Positions 6,493-11,949 of a DNA stretch of 14,377 nucleotides are shown here, piece after piece. The translations under genes were made by a program, and so were the position numbers. The stretch is from CAYPEK01 sp964409645 (lineage in GTDB: Bacteria > UBP15 > UBA6099), in contig CAYPEK010000106.1 of NCBI GenBank assembly GCA_964409645.1, positions 1 through 14,377 on the forward strand, given 5' to 3'. The notes under the pieces are model-generated. The model ran no database searches. It worked only from the letters and a program-made list of their open reading frames with translations, and was not told the DNA's origin. Positions within the stretch are counted from its first letter, which is position 1, and each line of letters opens with the position of its first letter.

Positions 6493-7659
6493 ATGAATAA
6501 AATGACTTTGCGTGAGCGGTTCCTCGCGACGATGCGATTCGAGGAGGTGGACCGCCCTTGGCGGTTCGAGACGCTCGGCTACTGGGACGAAACAATCGAG
6601 CGCTGGTACGGCGAAGGGCTGCCGCGGTACGTCTTCAGCGCGGAGGCGGCGATTGCTTATTTCGGCATCGACTTTTATGTGCCGATTCTGATCGGCGCGC
6701 ATGAAGACCCCGGCTTTTTCCCGCATTTTATTCCTAAGACACTTGAACGGACGGATAAGTATGAAATCGTCCGCGACTTCTCGGGGAAGACATTCAAGAA
6801 ATTCCGCGACGGCTCGTCGAGCATACCGTTCCACATAGATTCGCCGGTGAAGAACATGCGCGACTTCCGACGCCTGCGCTGGCGTCTCAACCCGGATTTT
6901 CCCGGCCGCTGCGACAACCCGCTCTGGGACTCCGCGATTCTCGCCGCGAAGGCGCTCCGCGCGCCGCTCGCGATCATGTTCAGCGGTCTGTTCGGTTTCC
7001 ACCGGCACCTGATGGGCGTCGAGAAACTGATGTACGCATATTTCGACCAGCCGGAGCTGATTCACGAAATGGGCCGCCGCTGGCGTGACCTCACGATCGG
7101 CTGCGTCCGACGCATATCGCGCAAGGGCCGCGTGGACTACGTTTCGTTCTGGGAGGACATGAGTTACGTTTCCGGGCCGCTCGTTTCGCCGAAAATATTC
7201 CGCGAGTTCATTACGCCGTATTACAGGGAGGCGATCGACGCGGCGCGCGAGTGCGGCGTTCAGGTGTTCGGCGTGGACACGGACGGCAATTGCACGCTGC
7301 TTATTCCGCTCTTCACGGAAGTCGGCGTCAATTTCATGTATCCGTTCGAGGTGCAGGCCGGCATGGACATCCGCAAGGTGCGCGCGGAGTGGGGCGACAA
7401 GCTTGCGATCATGGGCGGACTCGACAAACGGGTGCTGGAGCGCACCAAGGAGGAGATCGATCAGGAAGTCTTCTCGAAGGTTCCGGAGTTGCTCAAGCAG
7501 GGCGGCTACATTCCCGCGATCGACCACACGGTGCATCCGGCCGTGCCGATGGAGAATTTTATATACTTCCGAAAGCTCCTTCGCGAAACCGAATGGCCCG
7601 TGACGACAAAGAGCGAACGCATCCGGATGCATTTCGAGAGAATCCGGCGGAAGGGTTGA
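6493..7659 (+). CDS. Uroporphyrinogen decarboxylase (URO-D) superfamily protein
   Basis: A 388-residue TIM-barrel protein of the URO-D superfamily, which includes haem-pathway HemE, corrinoid methyltransferases such as MtaA, and many members of unknown function. The N-terminus (MTLRERFLATMRFEEVDRPW) is the typical opening. Family landmarks are FWEDMSYVSGPLVSP (219-233), GVDTDGN (260-266), IMGGLDK (306-312) and the C-terminal IDHTVHPAVP (343-352). It lacks the N-terminal RPxWxMRQAG signature of true HemE, and I see no MtaA-type zinc His-x-Cys site, so it is more likely one of the uncharacterised members, perhaps acting on a methylated substrate. The ATG follows CGGAG by six bases. It lies 65 nt after the radical SAM gene and 96 nt before the CoA ligase, all on one strand. 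No corrinoid protein or haem gene is adjacent. Confidence 0.85.
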   Translation: MNKMTLRERFLATMRFEEVDRPWRFETLGYWDETIERWYGEGLPRYVFSAEAAIAYFGIDFYVPILIGAHEDPGFFPHFIPKTLERTDKYEIVRDFSGKTFKKFRDGSSSIPFHIDSPVKNMRDFRRLRWRLNPDFPGRCDNPLWDSAILAAKALRAPLAIMFSGLFGFHRHLMGVEKLMYAYFDQPELIHEMGRRWRDLTIGCVRRISRKGRVDYVSFWEDMSYVSGPLVSPKIFREFITPYYREAIDAARECGVQVFGVDTDGNCTLLIPLFTEVGVNFMYPFEVQAGMDIRKVRAEWGDKLAIMGGLDKRVLERTKEEIDQEVFSKVPELLKQGGYIPAIDHTVHPAVPMENFIYFRKLLRETEWPVTTKSERIRMHFERIRRKG

Positions 7660-7696
7660 ACAGCAGCGCCGGAGAATATTCAACCGGCAACGAATA

Positions 7697-7725
7697 TTGA
7701 AAAACAAATCGGCTGGTGTTAATGA
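7697..7725 (+). promoter_or_regulatory. Possible promoter of the CoA-ligase gene
   Basis: TTGAAA (7697-7702), a 17-nt spacer and TAATGA (7720-7725). The -35 overlaps the second copy of a GAATATT direct repeat (7674-7680 and 7692-7698). The -10 is weak, so this is only a candidate. Confidence 0.35.
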
Positions 7726-7755
7726 TTATGGTAACGGATCGGGGGGCGTTGCCGT

Positions 7756-9084
7756 ATGGGGTTGAAAAAGGACGTTAAAAGGTATCTGAGACATAAAGTG
7801 GGGCCGAAGCAGGTGGAGATGATGGGGCGCCTGACGCCCCGTTCGGTTCTTCTTCACACTCAGAAGAAGGCGTTCATAGATCAGGTGCGCTACTGCGCGG
7901 AGAATTCACCGTACTATAAGCGCGAGTTCGAGCGGCTGGGCATCGACGCGGCGAAGGTGGAGAGCATCGAAGACCTCGGCGCGCTCATCACGCCGAACGC
8001 CGCAGTGGTGGACACCCCGATGGAATTTGTCTGCCGCCCGCCGCAGATCGCGTTCGAGACAACCGGCACCAAAGGCCGCAACAAACGCATCTTCTTCACC
8101 AACGCCGAGATCAACCGCGCGACGAGCCACATAACTTTCGCGTTCAATTTATACGGGTTCACGCCGAAGGATCGTTTTGTCAACTTCTACAACTTCAACT
8201 TCTGGGTACCCGGCGTACTGCACCAGAAGGCGACGGAGAAGTTCGAGGCGTTCTGCCTCCCGGCGGGGAAGGTGGACCCGGAGGAAATCTACTCGCGACT
8301 CAAATTTTACAACATCAACGTGATGATGGGTTACCCGTCGCTGCTCATGCGGCTAACCGAGATCGCCGACGCGAACGGCCGCATCCCGATGAAGGGCATA
8401 ATGTGCAGCGGCGAGCACCTGCCGAACCACCTGCGGGAATACATCGAGGATGTGTGGGGCTGCGGAGTCTATCGTGGATACGGATGCACAGAGAGCTGCG
8501 GCGGGATCGGCGCCGAATGCACGCACAAAACCGGCTACCACATAGACGAATCGGAAAAGATCATCGAGATAATCAACCCGGACAAAACCGGGCTTGGAGA
8601 GATCGTGCTGACGACGCTCAAGCGCGAGTGCATGCCGTTGCTGCGCTATAAAGTGAGCGACCTCGGCCGCGTGACGACCGAGCGATGCGAGTGCGGAGTG
8701 CCGACGGCGCGGATCATCGAGATCGCCGGACGCGCTGACGACAAAATCACGATCGGCTGCGTCGATCTGCTGCCGGTGAAGTGCTTCGACGAACTGCTCG
8801 CCGGGGTGCCGGATGTCACCGAGGACTACCAGTTGCGCGCATTCTGGGAAGGCCGCCGCGAGGTGCTCGAACTGACCGCCGAAACCGGCGCTTCTGACAC
8901 GGCGGAAGTCGAGAAGGCGATATGGGCGGTAATCAAGGATAAGAATCCGGACTTGTGGAAAAACCTGTCGCTGAACATGCTCGAATTCAAGATGAAATTC
9001 GTCGCGCCGCGTTCACTCCGAGGCTCGAACGTCAAACTGAATAAGTTTACCGACATCCGCCGCCAACAGGAACGCACGATGTGA
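7756..9084 (+). CDS. PaaK-type AMP-forming CoA ligase / adenylate-forming enzyme
   Basis: A 442-residue adenylate-forming enzyme of the phenylacetate-CoA ligase (PaaK) group, which activates a carboxylic acid with ATP and usually passes it to CoA. Motifs in order: HTQKKAFIDQVRYCAENSPYY (34 on), where PaaK proteins place SPYY; the phosphate-binding loop ETTGTKGRNKR (101-111); SGEHLP (218-223); YGCTESCGG (242-250); RYKVSDLGR (297-305); and GRADDKITIG (325-334). C255, H262, C311 and C313 (CECG) match the zinc-site pattern of this group. The C-terminal lid domain is present, and K427 or K430 in NVKLNK may be the catalytic lysine. The ATG at 7756 is preceded by a GGGGGG tract at 7741-7746, an unusual ribosome site. 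The substrate cannot be predicted; no aromatic-degradation genes are nearby. Confidence 0.85.
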   Translation: MGLKKDVKRYLRHKVGPKQVEMMGRLTPRSVLLHTQKKAFIDQVRYCAENSPYYKREFERLGIDAAKVESIEDLGALITPNAAVVDTPMEFVCRPPQIAFETTGTKGRNKRIFFTNAEINRATSHITFAFNLYGFTPKDRFVNFYNFNFWVPGVLHQKATEKFEAFCLPAGKVDPEEIYSRLKFYNINVMMGYPSLLMRLTEIADANGRIPMKGIMCSGEHLPNHLREYIEDVWGCGVYRGYGCTESCGGIGAECTHKTGYHIDESEKIIEIINPDKTGLGEIVLTTLKRECMPLLRYKVSDLGRVTTERCECGVPTARIIEIAGRADDKITIGCVDLLPVKCFDELLAGVPDVTEDYQLRAFWEGRREVLELTAETGASDTAEVEKAIWAVIKDKNPDLWKNLSLNMLEFKMKFVAPRSLRGSNVKLNKFTDIRRQQERTM

Positions 9085-9107
9085 GCCCGACTTCACAGCC
9101 TTTTCCG

Positions 9108-9151
9108 AACAAAACTTGAAGCGTGAAATGCTTTTTCAATAAGGTTTTGTT
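9108..9151 (+). terminator. Imperfect hairpin after the CoA-ligase gene
   Basis: AACAAAAC (9108-9115) pairs with GTTTTGTT (9144-9151), and inside it TTGAA (9116-9120) pairs with TTCAA (9135-9139), with unpaired bases on one side. It sits 23 nt after the TGA and just before the left end of the transposon. It may stop read-through into the element, but the stem is A/T-rich and imperfect. Confidence 0.35.
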
Positions 9152-9157
9152 TTCTCG

Positions 9158-9194
9158 GTGTGCCATGCACAAAGTTTTATTTTGTGCATGAGAT
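9158..9194 (+). repeat. Left terminal inverted repeat, hairpin-forming
   Basis: GTGTGC head, then CATGCACAAA (9164-9173), 7-nt loop GTTTTAT, TTTGTGCATG (9181-9190), then AGAT. The 10-bp stem is perfect. It differs from the reverse complement of the right end at one loop base (9179, A versus C). Confidence 0.9.
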
Positions 9195-9222
9195 AGAACT
9201 CGATTCGATAAAAGCGCGACAC

Positions 9223-9251
9223 TTGAACCTGATACGCACCGTGTATAAAAT
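9223..9251 (+). promoter_or_regulatory. Internal promoter of the transposase gene
   Basis: TTGAAC (9223-9228), a 17-nt spacer and TAAAAT (9246-9251). The expected start, near 9258, coincides with the ATG at 9259, and there is no Shine-Dalgarno site. The element would thus carry its own weakly expressed, leaderless promoter. Confidence 0.5.
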
Positions 9252-9258
9252 TAACCAA

Positions 9259-9819
9259 ATGTCAAACACATTACAAATAAGAAAAACACTCATCAGATAC
9301 AACATACCCAACCATGTCCATGAACTCACTTTTACTTGCAATAAGAGCCTGCCTTTACTCACATCTGAAAGGACTTGCCGCAACTTAGCTGAATCTATTG
9401 AAAGCGCGACAGAAAGGCTCGACTATGGAACGCTCGCTTACGTTTTCATGCCGACACATGTTCATTTGTTGGTTTATCCTAAAAAAGAGGTGTATTCGAT
9501 TTCCGATTTTCTCAAGGCTGTTAAGCAACCGGTCGCAAGAAAGGAAATAACATATCTTAAGTGGAACGATCCCGACAAACTGGAATTGATGCTATCCGGC
9601 TGGGAAAGACCGAAATATCTCTTCTGGCTGCATGGCGGCGGTTACGACAGAAATATTATCAACCCGGAGTATTTAGTGAATGCCATAAATTACATCCATA
9701 ATAATCCCGTGAGAAAAGGGCTTGTGAGAGATGCGTTGGCTTGGAAATGGTCGAGTGCCAAGGATTGGTTGACAGAAGAGAAGGGGCTTATCTCTGTCAT
9801 GAAAAGTTTAAGGGGATAA
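9259..9819 (+). CDS. REP-associated tyrosine transposase (RAYT; HUH/Y1 superfamily)
   Basis: A single-strand DNA transposase of 186 residues, a usual length for RAYTs. The metal-binding HUH motif is THVHLLV with H67 and H69. The catalytic tyrosine is Y145 in NYIHNNPVRKGLV, which lines up with the Tyr of the DYIYINPV motif of the E. coli RAYT as I recall it. The opening RYNIPNHVHELTFTC and the end AWKWSSAKDW are also typical. No stop or frameshift breaks the frame, so the gene looks functional. The frame is open back to a GTG at 9160, but that lies inside the left terminal repeat, and a promoter at 9223-9251 points to the ATG at 9259. The stop is directly followed by the right terminal repeat, leaving no spare DNA. 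Its job is to cut and paste, or copy, its own hairpin-ended element. Confidence 0.88.
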   Translation: MSNTLQIRKTLIRYNIPNHVHELTFTCNKSLPLLTSERTCRNLAESIESATERLDYGTLAYVFMPTHVHLLVYPKKEVYSISDFLKAVKQPVARKEITYLKWNDPDKLELMLSGWERPKYLFWLHGGGYDRNIINPEYLVNAINYIHNNPVRKGLVRDALAWKWSSAKDWLTEEKGLISVMKSLRG

Positions 9820-9856
9820 ATCTCATGCACAAAAGAAAACTTTGTGCATGGCACAC
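9820..9856 (-). repeat. Right terminal inverted repeat, hairpin-forming
   Basis: It begins at the base after the transposase stop. CATGCACAAA (9824-9833), 7-nt loop AGAAAAC, TTTGTGCATG (9841-9850), then GCACAC. Read on the minus strand it repeats the left end with one loop change. It is 33 nt beyond the stop of aguA, so it may also fold at the 3' end of that mRNA. Confidence 0.9.
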
Positions 9857-9889
9857 ACTAACAAGAATGTACAATCTCCGTAAATGTTT

Positions 9890-10954
9890 TTATGGTTTGC
9901 TCGATGCCATTGCCGGTTGCTGCTGCGAGATGCAGTGGATTGTGCCCATTCCGTAAACGAGGTCGGAGCAGTCGATACCGACGACACGCCGGTCTTTGAA
10001 GAATGATTGAATGGTTTCGAGCGCGGCGGCGTCGGTCTCCTGCCTGAAAACCGGCACGAGTACGACGGTGTTTCCGATGTAGAAGTTCGCATAGCTCGCC
10101 GGGAGGCGGCCTTTCTCGTATTCGATTCTCGGCATCGGCAACTCGACAACTTCGAGCGGTCGTCCGTCCTGATCCGCCGAGCGCTTAAGTATTTCGAGAT
10201 TCTCGCGCAACGGTTCGTAGTTGACGTCGGATTTATCTTTCTCGGACGCGCAGAGCACTGTGTGCGGGTTGACGAACCGCGCGATGTCGTCGATGTGGCC
10301 GTCCGTGTCGTCGCCGTCAACGCCGTCCTTCAGCCAGATCACGTGCCGCGCTCCGAGGTAGTCGGCCAGATATTTTTCAATGTCGGCGCGGCCGAGCGAC
10401 GGATTTCTGTTGACGTTCAGCAAGCACTGTTCGGTCGTGAGCAGCGCGCCGCGTCCGTTGACGTCGATCGAGCCGCCCTCGAGCACAATGCCCGGCTCGA
10501 ACCTCCGGATATTCATGCTCCGGTTGATGAACTCCGGTGTCGAGGCGTCTTTCAGGAGCGTATCGTATTTGTTGCCCCACGCATTGAAAATCCAGTGCGT
10601 CATCGCGAGCGTTTTACGCGCCGCATCGCAAACGAATATCGGGCCGTAGTCGCGGAACCACACGTCCGCATAGTCGCGGATGTGGAACCGCACCCGCTCC
10701 GCGGCGACGCCTCTCTTTTGCAGCCTCTTCGACACGCTCTCGCGGATGTCCTCGTCGAGGACGAACAGGTTCACAATCTCGCTCTCGTGGATCGCGCTTA
10801 TGATTTCGATGTACGCTTCCTCGGCCTTGCCGACTCTGTCCGGAAACGTCAGCGGATCGTACGGCCACGCGAGCCATATCGCGTCGTGTTTCTCCCATTC
10901 CGCCGGCATGTAGAGGCCGAGCGCGGTGGGCGTTGTTGCATCATTCGCTTTCAA
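9890..10954 (-). CDS. aguA: Agmatine deiminase
   Basis: Hydrolyses agmatine to N-carbamoylputrescine and ammonia in the cytoplasm, the first step of the AguA/AguB route to putrescine. With the TTG at 10954 as start it has 354 residues, normal for the family. Landmarks: MPAEWEKHDAIWLAWPYD (16-33), VWFRDYGPIF (98-107), EGGSIDVNG (159-167), DGDDTDGHIDD (213-223) with catalytic H220, and GMGTIHCISQQQP (335-347) with the nucleophile C341. The C-terminal cysteine loop is intact. The frame is open well upstream, inside aguB, but those residues do not resemble the family. The TTG has AGGA eight bases before it, whereas the ATG at 10909 would remove the usual residues before MPAEW. The start overlaps the end of aguB by 14 nt, so translation is probably coupled. 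Confidence 0.92.
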   Translation of the reverse strand: MKANDATTPTALGLYMPAEWEKHDAIWLAWPYDPLTFPDRVGKAEEAYIEIISAIHESEIVNLFVLDEDIRESVSKRLQKRGVAAERVRFHIRDYADVWFRDYGPIFVCDAARKTLAMTHWIFNAWGNKYDTLLKDASTPEFINRSMNIRRFEPGIVLEGGSIDVNGRGALLTTEQCLLNVNRNPSLGRADIEKYLADYLGARHVIWLKDGVDGDDTDGHIDDIARFVNPHTVLCASEKDKSDVNYEPLRENLEILKRSADQDGRPLEVVELPMPRIEYEKGRLPASYANFYIGNTVVLVPVFRQETDAAALETIQSFFKDRRVVGIDCSDLVYGMGTIHCISQQQPAMASSKP

Positions 10955-11822
10955 TGCCGTTTTCCTTTTTATCGCAGAGTGCGCCGTACATTTTCGGCCG
11001 CCGGTTCCGGAGGAATCCCCAGCCGTCGCGGATGCTCTTATTCTTGCCGATGTCGAGCTGCGCGATGAGCGTTTCTTCGTCCTCGCCTGCCTTGGCAACA
11101 ACCGCGCCGAAAGAATCGCACGCGAACGAGCTGCCCCAGAACCTGAGTTCGCTCTCTTTCCCCGTGCGGTTCACGGCGCAGACGTGCGTGCCGTTCGCGA
11201 TGGCGTGTCCGCGCTGGACGGTAATCCACGAGTCTCGCCAGTCGCCGTCCGGCGATGTATAGCCGTCTATCCATCCGATCGCGGTCGGATAGAAAATGAT
11301 GTCCGCGCCTTTAAGTGTCGCGATCCGCGCCGCCTCCGGATACCACTGGTCGAAGCAGATCAATACCGCGAAATTTGCGTAGCGTGTTTTATGGACGATG
11401 ATGCCGGAATCTCCCTCGGCGAAATAGTTTTTCTCGTAGAAAAAGGTGTCGTGCGGGATGTGGGTTTTGCGGTAAGTCGGGAGCAGCGTGCCGTCCGTGT
11501 CGATGACCGCCGCCGAATTGTATAAAGTGCCGTCCGGCGATTTTTCATAGAGCGGAACGATGATGACGGCATTCTTCTCGCGGGCGAGTTGCGAGAAAGC
11601 ATCCGTCGATTCGCCGGGAATCGTCTCGGCGAAAACTGAAGCGTCGATCTTTTCCTCGCGCGGGAAGTAAGACGTTCGGTAGAGTTCGGACAGGCAGATT
11701 ATCCGCGCACCGGCGTCCGCCGCGCGTGCCGCGCGGTCGAGCGCCGTTTCGAGATTCTTCTTCAGATCGGCCGACACCGAAGTCTGTATCAGCCCGACTT
11801 TTACGATGTTGTTCTCTTTCAA
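10941..11822 (-). CDS. aguB: N-carbamoylputrescine amidase
   Basis: A nitrilase-superfamily amidase that converts N-carbamoylputrescine to putrescine, CO2 and ammonia, acting on the product of the downstream agmatine deiminase. It has 293 residues from the TTG at 11822, close to the usual 280-300. The Glu-Lys-Cys triad is E46 (CLSELY), K119 (YRKTHIPHD) and C156 (LICFDQWYPE). FYPTAIGW and the ending FLRNRRPKMYG are characteristic of AguB rather than of other nitrilases. The TTG at 11822 has AAAGG eight bases upstream. A promoter with an expected start near 11837 excludes the more distal TTG at 11843. aguB is first in a two-gene operon with aguA; no arginine decarboxylase is in the window, so agmatine must be imported or made elsewhere. 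Confidence 0.92.
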   Translation of the reverse strand: MKENNIVKVGLIQTSVSADLKKNLETALDRAARAADAGARIICLSELYRTSYFPREEKIDASVFAETIPGESTDAFSQLAREKNAVIIVPLYEKSPDGTLYNSAAVIDTDGTLLPTYRKTHIPHDTFFYEKNYFAEGDSGIIVHKTRYANFAVLICFDQWYPEAARIATLKGADIIFYPTAIGWIDGYTSPDGDWRDSWITVQRGHAIANGTHVCAVNRTGKESELRFWGSSFACDSFGAVVAKAGEDEETLIAQLDIGKNKSIRDGWGFLRNRRPKMYGALCDKKENGIESE

Positions 11823-11843
11823 CCCGGCCACCTTTTTTTGCAA

Positions 11844-11872
11844 AGTTTACGCTATAGGGGCCTTAATTTCAA
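11844..11872 (-). promoter_or_regulatory. Promoter of the aguBA operon
   Basis: Minus strand: TTGAAA (11867-11872), a 17-nt spacer and TAAACT (11844-11849). The expected start near 11837 leaves about 14 nt of leader, just enough for the AAAGG ribosome site before the TTG at 11822. Confidence 0.55.
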
Positions 11873-11929
11873 ACGAATAATGCGCGCCGCGCCGATTCTC
11901 GCCGTTCACCTTTTGTCTTTCAGCTTTAT

Positions 11930-11938
11930 TGCTATAAT
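11930..11938 (+). promoter_or_regulatory. Extended -10 promoter of the ABC-F gene
   Basis: TGC followed by a consensus TATAAT (11933-11938), an extended -10 (TGnTATAAT). No good -35 lies 16-18 nt upstream, which extended -10 promoters do not need. The start near 11945 leaves about five bases before the ATG at 11950 and no ribosome site. Confidence 0.6.
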
Positions 11939-11949
11939 TTATCGGGCTT

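Larger units (their letters stand above)
9158..9856 (+). mobile_element. RAYT element with 37-bp hairpin-forming terminal inverted repeats
   Basis: A compact unit of about 0.7 kb: two 37-bp terminal inverted repeats that match at 36 positions and enclose one HUH/Y1 transposase. Both ends read GTGTGCC, then a 10-bp hairpin, then AGAT towards the inside. REP-associated tyrosine transposases are known to recognise such hairpin ends in single-stranded DNA, so this has the layout of an autonomous REP element. I see no target-site duplication, as expected for this enzyme class. The DNA is visibly richer in A/T than both neighbours, which suggests acquisition. It sits between two convergent genes and interrupts neither. 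Confidence 0.8.

Noticed and set aside
6424..7707. 427-codon minus-strand frame opposite the URO-D-family gene
   Set aside because: The translation is rich in Arg, His, Val and Glu with no recognisable domain. It is the mirror of a G/C-rich codon-biased gene with clear family motifs on the plus strand.
9160..9258. N-terminal extension of the transposase to the GTG at 9160
   Set aside because: It would start inside the left terminal repeat and translate its hairpin. The promoter at 9223-9251 and the family-typical N-terminus support the ATG at 9259.
9158..9856. CRISPR array or integron site suggested by repeated hairpins
   Set aside because: There are just two repeats, in inverted orientation, around a transposase gene. 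There is no spacer series, no cas gene and no integrase.
10007..11068. 353-codon plus-strand frame opposite aguA
   Set aside because: It lies antisense to a complete agmatine deiminase and has no domain or start signal.
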